Source of the DNA: Pollutimonas bauzanensis_A
GTDB taxonomy: Bacteria; Pseudomonadota; Gammaproteobacteria; Burkholderiales; Burkholderiaceae_B
Assembly (NCBI RefSeq): GCF_040393045.1
Contig: NZ_JBEBUX010000052.1
Coordinates: forward strand, 1 to 27,016
DNA: 27,016 nt
Direction: 5' to 3'
Below the pieces are notes generated by a model, which was given only the letters and a program-made list of their open reading frames with translations, was not told the DNA's origin and did no database searches. Positions 7,061 to 14,410 of this stretch are shown here, in pieces. Both the position numbers and the translations under genes were made by a program. Each line of letters opens with the position of its first letter. The stretch's first letter is position 1.

Positions 7061-8278
7061 ATGAGCGGTCCATTGGCGGGTGTTCGGGTCATCGACATGA
7101 CTACCGTACTGATGGGGCCTTATGCCTCGCAGATGCTGGGCGATATGGGGGCCGATGTCATCAAGGTGGAGTCGCCGCAGGGTGATCTGGTGCGCAACCT
7201 GGGTCCTATGCAGCACGAACACATGGGCGCGCTATTTCTGCATATCAATCGCAGCAAGCGTGCCATCGTCCTGGATGTCAAAAAACCAGAAGGGCGCGCA
7301 GCGCTGCTACGCCTTATCGCTGACGCCGACGTTTTTCTGTACAACATCAGGCCGCAGGCGATGGAGCGCCTGGGCTTGGGTTATGAAGCGGTATCCGAAG
7401 CCAACCCGCGCATTCTGTATGTCGGCACCTTTGGATTCGGACAAGATGGGCCCTATGCGGCCAAGCCGGCTTTTGATGATTTGATCCAGGGCGCGATTGG
7501 CTTGCCTTCGTTGATCAAGCAGGCGGGTTCCGACGTGCCGCGCTATGTGCCGTCGAATATTGTCGATCGGACCGTGGGCCTGTATGCCGTTTCATCATTG
7601 TGTTCTGCCCTGTATCTGCGCGAAAAAACGGGCCGTGGCCAGCGTATCGACATTCCCATGTTTGAAACCATGGTCAGCCATCTGCTTAGCGATCACATTT
7701 GCGGCGCCACGTTCGATCCGCCTTTAGGGCCCACAGGCTATGCGCGGCTTCTGGCTTCGGAGCGCCGTCCTTACAAAACCAGTGACGGCTTCGTATGCGC
7801 CGTCATCTATAACGACAAGCAGTGGGCCGCGTTCTACAAAGCCATCGGCCGCGGCGGTGCAATCGAAACCGATCCGCGCTTTTCGAACCTGGACGCCCGT
7901 AATCGCCACATCGATGAACTGCAGCAGATGGTTGCCCGTATCTTTACCGAACGTACCACCCAGGAGTGGCTGCACTTGCTTGAACAGGCCGACATTCCAT
8001 GCATGCCGCTACATACCCTGGATTCGATTTTTGACGACCCGCATCTGCAGGCGGTTGATTTGTTCCAGTGGGAAGATCACCCGACAGAAGGGCGCGTGCG
8101 CCGCGTAGGTGTGCCCACAACTTGGTCCGAATCCCAGCCCGAACCGGGCCGCTCTGCGCCTTTGCTTGGCGAACACAGTGAAGAAATCCTGCGTGAAGCG
8201 GGCTACAGCCAAGAAGAAATCATGGCTTTAATTGACCAAGGGGTGACGCGCGGCGCTGCCGTCATTTCCCAGCCATGA
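7061..8278 (+). CDS. class III (CaiB/BaiF) CoA-transferase 2
   Basis: A 405-aa paralogue of the preceding transferase. It has PLAGVRVIDMTTVLMGPYA, GADVIKVES, FDDLIQGAIG and PMFETMVSH. The catalytic Asp is residue 169 (in NIVDRTVG) when translation starts at ATG 7061, matching the family number and the first copy. GGAG (7046-7049) and GGAAG (7055-7059) lie upstream of that ATG; upstream in-frame starts at 7007 and 7040 look spurious. Both copies keep the active-site Asp, so this is not an active/inactive pair. They may act on different acids, on the two regioisomers of one branched diacid, or as a heteromer as in benzylsuccinate CoA-transferase. The stop overlaps the start of the class I transferase gene (ATGA). 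Confidence 0.92.
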   Translation: MSGPLAGVRVIDMTTVLMGPYASQMLGDMGADVIKVESPQGDLVRNLGPMQHEHMGALFLHINRSKRAIVLDVKKPEGRAALLRLIADADVFLYNIRPQAMERLGLGYEAVSEANPRILYVGTFGFGQDGPYAAKPAFDDLIQGAIGLPSLIKQAGSDVPRYVPSNIVDRTVGLYAVSSLCSALYLREKTGRGQRIDIPMFETMVSHLLSDHICGATFDPPLGPTGYARLLASERRPYKTSDGFVCAVIYNDKQWAAFYKAIGRGGAIETDPRFSNLDARNRHIDELQQMVARIFTERTTQEWLHLLEQADIPCMPLHTLDSIFDDPHLQAVDLFQWEDHPTEGRVRRVGVPTTWSESQPEPGRSAPLLGEHSEEILREAGYSQEEIMALIDQGVTRGAAVISQP

Positions 8279-9540
8279 TGACCAGGGCGGCTATCGATCT
8301 AAGCCAGTACATCAAGTCTGGCGACACGATATGGTGGAATCAAGGGACGGCCGAGCCGCTTACCTTGACGCAGGCGCTGGTGCAGCAACGTGCAGCGCTG
8401 GGCCATTGCACGGTATTCCTGGGCTTGACCAATTCATCGACGTTGCAGCCCGAGCATGTCGATCATCTTTCGTTCCTGAGCTACTGTGGCTTGGGGCAAA
8501 ACCGGCGTTTGCTTCAGGCGGGCGCGCTGGATGTGATTCCTTGCCATTGTTCGCAAGTGCCAGCGCTGCTTGCAAGCGGAACCATTGCCTGCGATGTCGT
8601 GTTCCTGCACTTAAGCCCGCCGGGCCCTGACGGCAAGCCAAGCCTGGGTGTGGCCAACGATTACCTGATTGATGCCGCCCGCCGCGCCCGCGTGGTCATT
8701 GCTGAAATCAATGACCAGATGCCGTGGACCTATGGCTCCAGCGGTCTGGATGGTATTCGTATCGATGCGGTAGTGCATAGTTCGCGGCCCTTGCTCGATA
8801 TGCCCGCCGGCAGGGTGGGCGACGTCGAGCGTCGTATCGCCGGGCATGCCGCCGCATTTATCGATGACGCTGCGGTCCTGGAAATGGGCATTGGTGCGAT
8901 TCCCGATGCGATTCTTGCATCGCTGACCAGCCGGCGCAATTTGGGCATTCATTCGGGCATGGTCGGCGACAGTGTCGTTGACCTGATCGAATCAGGCGCA
9001 GTGACCAATGCGCACAAGTCGATAGATAGGGGGTTGACGACGGCGGGTGTGCTGCTGGGTACACAGCGAGTCTATCGCTTTGCTGAACGCAATGCGGCCC
9101 TGAACCTGCAACCGTTCAGCTACACGCATGCCTTATCTACGCTGGTCAGGCTGGATGGGTTCACTGCTATCAATTCCGCCATAGAAGTCGACCTGACCGG
9201 GCAAATCAATGCCGAGGTGCTTAATGGCGCCTATGTGGGTGCCTTGGGTGGACAGAGCGATTTCATTCGTGGCGCACTCGTGGCGAAGAACGGGCGATCG
9301 ATCATTGCACTGCCTTCGACGGCACTCAACGACACGGTCAGCCGTATTGTCTTGAAGCTAAACGAAGGCACTACGACCACAGCGCGCAGCGACGCGGATG
9401 TGTTCGTGACGGAATGGGGCGCGGCGCAGTTGCGAGGCCAGCCATTGAAGGAAAGAGTACGGCGCATGATCGCAATTGCGCACCCCGATCATCGTGAGCA
9501 GCTCGAACGCGAGTCGTTTTCTTTTATCAATTTACATTGA
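8275..9540 (+). CDS. class I acetyl-CoA hydrolase/4-hydroxybutyrate-type CoA-transferase
   Basis: A 421-aa member of the acetyl-CoA hydrolase/transferase family. The second half carries the hallmark NSAIEVDLTGQIN (near residue 303) and the glycine motif GALGGQSDF (residues 322-330), followed by a C-terminal domain ending in QLRGQPLKER and AHPDHRE, typical of the group. Where I would expect the catalytic Glu of 4-hydroxybutyrate/acetate CoA-transferases (a HTE-like motif about 95 residues before the GGQ loop), the protein reads His-Ser-Gly-Met (residues 226-229). It may belong to a variant subgroup or use another residue. The Yersinia itaconate CoA-transferase (RipA) is in this broad family. 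Start: ATG 8275 overlaps the upstream stop; ATG 8278 is an equal alternative. Confidence 0.88.
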   Translation: MMTRAAIDLSQYIKSGDTIWWNQGTAEPLTLTQALVQQRAALGHCTVFLGLTNSSTLQPEHVDHLSFLSYCGLGQNRRLLQAGALDVIPCHCSQVPALLASGTIACDVVFLHLSPPGPDGKPSLGVANDYLIDAARRARVVIAEINDQMPWTYGSSGLDGIRIDAVVHSSRPLLDMPAGRVGDVERRIAGHAAAFIDDAAVLEMGIGAIPDAILASLTSRRNLGIHSGMVGDSVVDLIESGAVTNAHKSIDRGLTTAGVLLGTQRVYRFAERNAALNLQPFSYTHALSTLVRLDGFTAINSAIEVDLTGQINAEVLNGAYVGALGGQSDFIRGALVAKNGRSIIALPSTALNDTVSRIVLKLNEGTTTTARSDADVFVTEWGAAQLRGQPLKERVRRMIAIAHPDHREQLERESFSFINLH

Positions 9541-9542
9541 CA

Positions 9543-9566
9543 ATATTTTCACTTAGTGCAAAATAT
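9543..9566. promoter_or_regulatory. extended dyad upstream of the IclR gene, candidate autoregulatory operator
   Basis: In the 56-base gap before the regulator. The core CACTTAGTG (9550-9558) is a perfect 4+4 dyad about one base. Outer arms ATATTTT (9543-9549) and AAAATAT (9560-9566) are also complementary, offset by one base. The left side contains TTTCAC, as in the dyad at 1954. The position just upstream of the regulator start fits autoregulation, which is usual for IclR proteins. Confidence 0.5.
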
Positions 9567-9596
9567 ATTCATGTATACGAAAAGATTTTGCAACCT

Positions 9597-10331
9597 ATGA
9601 ATGTTAAAACTGCCGCTCGCACCCTGGATTTGTTCGAGGCTTTCGCTACGACGAAGAAGCCGCTGAACCTGTCTGAACTGGCCAATGTGCTGAAAATACC
9701 CGTGTCCAGCTGCTTTGCGCTGGTTCGCACGCTGGAAAACCGTGGGTATGTCTATATGCTCGCATCGCGCAAGGGCATCTATCCAACCAAGCGCATTCTC
9801 GATGTGGCCAACCAGATTGCGTTAAACGATCCCGTGCTCGAACGCGTCGAGCCCGCGCTATCTGCCTTGCGCGACACCACGGGTGAAACCATCGTACTCA
9901 GCAAGCGCCAGGGCGATCACATTGTCTATCTTGATGTCTACGATTCATCAAGCAGCATTCGCTACAACACGCAGGTCGGTGAATTCAAGATGCTGCACAC
10001 CAGCTCGGCGGGCAAGGCATTCCTGGGTGCGATGGAAAAAAGTGAATTGGACAAGACCTTGGCCGGCGTCAAGCTGACCCGGCTTACCCCGGCAACGCTG
10101 ACAACACGCAAGGCTTTGCAAGCAGACCTGGACCTTTCGCGCGAACGCGGCTGGTACTGCAATATCAGCGAAAGCGTGGCCGACCTGATCGGCCTGGCCG
10201 TCACGGTGTCGCTAGGTGGCGAGCTTTACGGTATTTCCATTGCGGGCCCGGTGTACCGGATGAAGCCGGCGCTTCAGGCCCACGTGAAAGCCCTTTTGAA
10301 AGCACGCAACGCAATACAGGATATCGACTAA
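9597..10331 (+). CDS. IclR-family transcriptional regulator
   Basis: A 244-aa regulator with the IclR layout. A winged helix-turn-helix lies at about residues 3-60 (ARTLDLFEAFATTKKPLNLSELA, then the recognition helix around PVSSCFALVRTLENRGYV). The C-terminal effector-binding GAF-like domain has HTSSAGKAFLGAM near residues 137-149, RERGW, and a late LIGLAVTVS. I start at ATG 9597 because the protein then begins just before the HTH as in relatives; an upstream in-frame TTG at 9537 overlaps the stop of the transferase gene and would run through the dyad. It sits between the CoA-transferase genes and the TRAP genes and probably controls both, with a catabolic acid or CoA ester as ligand. Whether it activates or represses cannot be told. 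Confidence 0.93.
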   Translation: MNVKTAARTLDLFEAFATTKKPLNLSELANVLKIPVSSCFALVRTLENRGYVYMLASRKGIYPTKRILDVANQIALNDPVLERVEPALSALRDTTGETIVLSKRQGDHIVYLDVYDSSSSIRYNTQVGEFKMLHTSSAGKAFLGAMEKSELDKTLAGVKLTRLTPATLTTRKALQADLDLSRERGWYCNISESVADLIGLAVTVSLGGELYGISIAGPVYRMKPALQAHVKALLKARNAIQDID

Positions 10332-10418
10332 GAAATTGGGGGGATGGCATGTGGGCACTCGGCGAAAAGACTGGGGCCTGCATTGATATAAACGTACCAA
10401 CAACGAGGAGGAGACCTT

Positions 10419-10970
10419 GTGAGCCTTTTGGAAAAAACCAACCGCGTTCTGACATTATGTGAGCGGTTCTTGATGGGCATTGCGGCATTGATGATGTTTA
10501 TGATCATGATCCTGGTGGTCGTCGATGTCGTGCTTCGCTATTTTTTCAATTCGCCGCTGGCATGGTCTTACGAGCTGATCTCGTTGTACCTGATGGTTGG
10601 CCTGTTCTTTTTTGCACTGTCCGACGGGCTTAGCGCCAATGCCCATGTATCTGTCGACTTGTTGCAGTACAAGATGTCGGTGCGTACGCGCCATGCCGTG
10701 GAAATGATCGGCTATATCTGCGCCAGCCTGGTCTTTGCAGGTATTTTATATATGTCCATTCAGCGAACCTGGGTCAGCTATACCGGGCACGATGTCGTTG
10801 CCGGCAGCATCGCCTGGCCCACCTGGTTGTCCAATATCGCCGTGCCCATCGGTTCTGGCGTAATGCTGTTGCGCATGCTGTTTCGCGTTGTTGGCCACGG
10901 TATCTCGGTTGCTACGAATCAATCGGTAATCCCATTGCCGCCACTGTCTGGTTCAGGGGAGGGGCACTGA
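10419..10970 (+). CDS. dctQ: TRAP transporter small permease subunit (DctQ type)
   Basis: A 183-aa membrane protein with four hydrophobic segments (about residues 18-40, 48-68, 90-112 and 130-152), the DctQ layout. It pairs with DctM in a sodium-driven tripartite ATP-independent periplasmic carboxylate importer. Family features include the short loop VVDVVLRYFFNSPLAWSYE after helix 1 and the tract AWPTWLSNIAVPIG before helix 4. The start is GTG 10419, decided by the strong Shine-Dalgarno GAGGAGGA at 10405-10412. An 87-base gap separates it from the IclR gene, with no clear terminator, so read-through from the regulator is possible. Its stop overlaps the dctM start by one base (TGATG). Confidence 0.93.
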   Translation: MSLLEKTNRVLTLCERFLMGIAALMMFMIMILVVVDVVLRYFFNSPLAWSYELISLYLMVGLFFFALSDGLSANAHVSVDLLQYKMSVRTRHAVEMIGYICASLVFAGILYMSIQRTWVSYTGHDVVAGSIAWPTWLSNIAVPIGSGVMLLRMLFRVVGHGISVATNQSVIPLPPLSGSGEGH

Positions 10971-12259
10971 TGCTGATTACTTCTGTATTGATTTTGATGG
11001 TTGTCTTGCTGGCAATCGGGACGCCAGTGGGGCTTGCAATGGCAGCCGCAGGTGCGGCAGGTCTGTATGGCATGGGCGGCATGCCCATGATGCTGGGGGT
11101 GCTGGAGACCAGTCCGTTTTCCGCAGCCAGTTCTTACGAACTGATTTCCATCCCCATGTTCTTGCTGATGGCCGAGTTCGTCATTTTAAGCGGGGTGGCA
11201 GACAATCTATTCAAGGCGGCCGCCACTTGCGTGGGTCGGGTGCCAGGCGGACTAGGCATGGCTACGGCACTTGCCGGAGCCGGGTTTGGCGCCATTTCCG
11301 GTTCCAGCACGGCATCGGCGGCGACGCTTTCGGCTACCACCATACCTGCCATGCTCAAGCAAGGTTATGAACCAAAACTTGCTTGCGGTGTGGTCGCTAT
11401 TTCCGGCACGCTGGCCATGCTGATACCGCCCAGCATTGCACTGGTGCTGTATGGCATTATTGCCGACGTCAGCATAGGCCAGTTGCTTGTGGGCGGCGTC
11501 GTACCAGGCATCCTGGTCACGCTTACCATCATGGCTACGGTTTATGTGCTGGTGCTGCAAGATCCTTCGCGCGCACCGCGGGGACGCTCATACACGTTCA
11601 TGGAAAAGATCAGGTCGCTGCGCGTGGTCGGGGCGATGCTGTTCTTGTTCATGGCAGTAACCGGGCTAATTTATACCGGCGTTGCTACGCCGACCGAAGC
11701 CTCGGGCATCGGCGCCTTCGGCGCTTTTCTGCTGGCATGCCATGCGGGAACCGTTACGCTCAAGACAGCGAACGCGGCACTGACTCGCGCGGCGCATACC
11801 AGTTGCATGATTGTGCTGATCATCCTTGGCGCGCATATCTTCGGCTACTTTTTTACGCTCACGCAAAGCACTCAGGATATTGTCCGCTGGGTAGGGGAAA
11901 TGGATGTATCCCGCTGGGTCGTGATGGCCATGATTCTGTTTGGCTATATCCTGCTTGGCTGCGTGATGGATCAGGTCGCCATTCTGATTTTGACCGTGCC
12001 TGTGGTGTTGCCGCTGGTTCTGGCTTTGGGATTCGACCCGGTCTGGTTTGGCGTCATCGTTATCGTGACCGCTGAAGTGGGTATGGTCACGCCGCCGGTC
12101 GGGCTGAATGCGTTTGTGGTGGCGCGATATACGGGCAGGCCATTATCCGAGATTTTCATGGGTGTCATGCCTCATGTGATCGCACACATCGTCATCATTG
12201 CGCTGTTCGTCGCATTTCCAGAAATTATTTTATGGCTGCCGTCCACAATGAGGCAGTAG
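10970..12259 (+). CDS. dctM: TRAP transporter large permease subunit (DctM type)
   Basis: A 429-aa polytopic membrane protein of the DctM family, the transport channel of the TRAP importer. Seen are the N-terminal LLAIGTPVGLAMA helix, SIPMFLLMAEF near residue 60, the GISGSST-like stretch (GAISGSSTASAAT) that contributes to sodium/substrate binding, AISGTLAMLIPPSIALVLYG, TPTEASGIGAFGAFLLA, and the C-terminal repeat VTPPVGLNAFVV. Length is normal for a stand-alone DctM. One-base overlap with dctQ implies translational coupling. The two DctP genes follow after 69 bases that hold a small hairpin. Direction is uptake; substrate is set by the DctP receptors. Confidence 0.95.
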   Translation: MLITSVLILMVVLLAIGTPVGLAMAAAGAAGLYGMGGMPMMLGVLETSPFSAASSYELISIPMFLLMAEFVILSGVADNLFKAAATCVGRVPGGLGMATALAGAGFGAISGSSTASAATLSATTIPAMLKQGYEPKLACGVVAISGTLAMLIPPSIALVLYGIIADVSIGQLLVGGVVPGILVTLTIMATVYVLVLQDPSRAPRGRSYTFMEKIRSLRVVGAMLFLFMAVTGLIYTGVATPTEASGIGAFGAFLLACHAGTVTLKTANAALTRAAHTSCMIVLIILGAHIFGYFFTLTQSTQDIVRWVGEMDVSRWVVMAMILFGYILLGCVMDQVAILILTVPVVLPLVLALGFDPVWFGVIVIVTAEVGMVTPPVGLNAFVVARYTGRPLSEIFMGVMPHVIAHIVIIALFVAFPEIILWLPSTMRQ

Positions 12260-12275
12260 TTGCTTGCAGTCCCCA

Positions 12276-12297
12276 CCATGCCGATGACAGAGCATGG
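12276..12297 (+). repeat. small hairpin between dctM and the first dctP
   Basis: CCATGC (12276-12281) and GCATGG (12292-12297) form a 6-bp stem with a 10-base loop in the 69-base gap before dctP. It has no T-run. It might stabilise the receptor mRNA or partly separate its expression from the permease genes, a common arrangement because receptors are needed in excess. Functional role is inference. Confidence 0.3.
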
Positions 12298-12328
12298 GCT
12301 ATATCCGATCCCTTGAGGAGACAAAACA

Positions 12329-13360
12329 ATGAAAGCTGAAATACAGAAGTATGCGAAGCTCGGAGCATTGGCAGCATTAGTGATGAGCGTAGCGCAGGTC
12401 AGTCATGCGGCAGATCCCATCAAACTGCGGGTGGCCGATTCCTTTCCTACTGGTCACTACATTCCCAAGGCTTTGACGCAGCCTTTCATGGACGAGGTCA
12501 AGCGCCTTACGAATAACGCGGTCGAATTCGAATACTATCCCGCCGAACAGTTGGGCAAGGCCAAGGACATGCTGTCGCTGACCCAGTCGGGGGTGGCCGA
12601 TATCGCCTACGTGGCGCCATCGTTCATCAGCGACAAGATGCCGCTGGCCGCAGTGGCCGAACTGCCGGGCAATTTCACCGACTCTTGCACGGGCACCGCC
12701 GCATACTGGAAGCTGGCGAAAGAAGGCGGCATTCTCGCGGAAAAGGAATTCAAGCCGTTGGGCGTGCATATTCTTTTCACGCTGGTGTTGCCGCCCTACC
12801 AGGTGTTTCTTGGCAAAGGGAAACTGGACAGCCTTAAAGACCTGGAAGGCTTGAAAATCCGCACCAGCGGGGGCGCAAAGGATATCGCTGCGCGCAAGCT
12901 TAAAGCGGTGTCCATTCAAATGGCTACGCCCGAAGTGCGCGAGGCCTTGTCCCGTGGAACGATAGACGGCATGTTGTTCCCTTATTCCAGCATTCTTTCC
13001 TACGACTTGCAGGGCCTGGTCAAGTATTCGACTGTAGGCGAAAACTTCGGCAGCTTTATCGTCACTTACGCGATCAGCGAAAAACGCTGGAAGGCCTTGT
13101 CGCCTGAAATCCAAAAGGCCATGAACGAGGCCGGTGATGCGGTCACGGCGCAAGCCTGCAAGGTTTCCCAGGAAGGCGAAGCGGCGGATGCCAAGACGAT
13201 AGAAAAGGCGGGCGATACCTTGGTCACGCTTTCGCCCGAGGACAAGAAAACCGTCAAGGAATTGATGAGTTCAGTCGGGACTGAGTGGGCCGCCGCCCTG
13301 GATAAGCGCGGCAAGGCCGGTACTGAAGTCCTTAATGCCTACAAGGAGGCACTCAAATGA
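12329..13360 (+). CDS. TRAP transporter substrate-binding protein, DctP copy 1
   Basis: A 343-aa periplasmic DctP-family receptor. A signal peptide runs through LGALAALVMSVAQVSHAA (cleavage near residue 27). The mature protein starts DPIKLRVADSFPTGH. The conserved Arg that anchors the ligand carboxylate is in LEGLKIRTSGG (near residue 176), and SRGTIDGMLFPY follows. The ATG has a good ribosome site (TTGAGGAG, 12314-12321). It belongs with dctQM directly upstream. Its last codons overlap the start of a second, clearly paralogous receptor. A Cys pair (in DSCTGT and AQACK) is kept in both copies and may form a disulfide. Ligand is probably an organic acid. Confidence 0.94.
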   Translation: MKAEIQKYAKLGALAALVMSVAQVSHAADPIKLRVADSFPTGHYIPKALTQPFMDEVKRLTNNAVEFEYYPAEQLGKAKDMLSLTQSGVADIAYVAPSFISDKMPLAAVAELPGNFTDSCTGTAAYWKLAKEGGILAEKEFKPLGVHILFTLVLPPYQVFLGKGKLDSLKDLEGLKIRTSGGAKDIAARKLKAVSIQMATPEVREALSRGTIDGMLFPYSSILSYDLQGLVKYSTVGENFGSFIVTYAISEKRWKALSPEIQKAMNEAGDAVTAQACKVSQEGEAADAKTIEKAGDTLVTLSPEDKKTVKELMSSVGTEWAAALDKRGKAGTEVLNAYKEALK

Positions 13361-14382
13361 AAAGACTATCTACGCTTGGCTTAGCCATACTGGCGGCCTA
13401 TGGCATGCTGGGTTCGCAAGCCGCCATGGCCGACGAAAAACTGCGAGTCGCTGATTCCCTGCCTGTAGGCCACTTCTTTGCGGAATATGCCACCAAGTTC
13501 TGGATGGAAGAAGTCACGCGCGCCACCAATGGCGCGGTGAAGTTCGACTATTACCCGGCCGAACAATTGGGCAAGGCCAAGGACTTGCTGGCGCTGACGC
13601 AATCCGGCGTGGCCGATGTAGGCTATGTCGTGCCGTCATATGCTTCGGACAAGATGCCGCTGACAGCCGTGGCCGAACTGCCGGGCAGTTTTAGTGATTC
13701 GTGTTCCGCTACGCTGGCCTATTCGAAAATGGCGCGAAACGATGGCATCCTGGCGAAAAAGGAATTTGAACCCAATGGCGTGCGCCTCATGTTCACCTTG
13801 GTGCTTCCGCCTTACCAGGTCTTTACCGGCAAGAAGCCGCTGGAAGGCGTCAAAAGCATAGAGGGTCTGAAACTGCGCACGGCTGGCGGTGCCATGGATG
13901 CCACCGTACGCAAGTTCGGTGGCGTTCCTGTGCGCATGGCTGCCCCTGAACTGTACGAGTCGCTTTCCCGAGGCACAGTGGATGGCATGTTGTTTCCCTA
14001 TGCCAGCCTGCTCTCGTACGACTTGGCAGGCATCACCAAGTACGGCACAACGGGCGAAAATTTCGGCAGCGCAGTGCTGACCTATGTCATGAGCGAGTCA
14101 CGCTGGAAGAAGCTGTCGCCCGAAATTCAAAAAGCCATGCTTGAAGCCGGTGAAAAGACTACGCAGCGCGCCTGCAGCATGACGGACAAGGACACCGTAG
14201 CCGATATCGAAAAGATTCGTCAGAAAGGGGTGACCTTTGTCCATTTCGATGCCGCCGATCGAAAAATCATCGATGAAAACATGGCTGCCGTGAACGAGCA
14301 ATGGGCCAAGACGCTGGACGGACGCGGCAAGCCGGGCTCTGAAGTTTTAAAGGCATTTCGCGCGGAACTCAAAGCTCAATAG
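13357..14382 (+). CDS. TRAP transporter substrate-binding protein, DctP copy 2
   Basis: A 341-aa receptor, about 60 percent identical by eye to the preceding one and collinear over its full length, so the pair arose by tandem duplication. It has a signal peptide ending near MLGSQAAMADE, mature RVADSLPVGHFF, YYPAEQLGKAKDLLALTQSGVADVGYV, the ligand Arg in IEGLKLRTAGG, and the same Cys positions (DSCSAT, QRACS). Its ATG overlaps the upstream stop (ATGA), and AAGGAGG at 13342-13348 sits inside the first gene as its ribosome site. Only one dctQM set is present, so both receptors probably dock on the same permease. Differences cluster in the first mature helix and around the ligand loop (SGGAKDIA versus AGGAMDAT), which may change specificity. 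Confidence 0.93.
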   Translation: MKRLSTLGLAILAAYGMLGSQAAMADEKLRVADSLPVGHFFAEYATKFWMEEVTRATNGAVKFDYYPAEQLGKAKDLLALTQSGVADVGYVVPSYASDKMPLTAVAELPGSFSDSCSATLAYSKMARNDGILAKKEFEPNGVRLMFTLVLPPYQVFTGKKPLEGVKSIEGLKLRTAGGAMDATVRKFGGVPVRMAAPELYESLSRGTVDGMLFPYASLLSYDLAGITKYGTTGENFGSAVLTYVMSESRWKKLSPEIQKAMLEAGEKTTQRACSMTDKDTVADIEKIRQKGVTFVHFDAADRKIIDENMAAVNEQWAKTLDGRGKPGSEVLKAFRAELKAQ

Positions 14383-14410
14383 ATTTAGAAACCACATGGA
14401 AGATTGTTAA

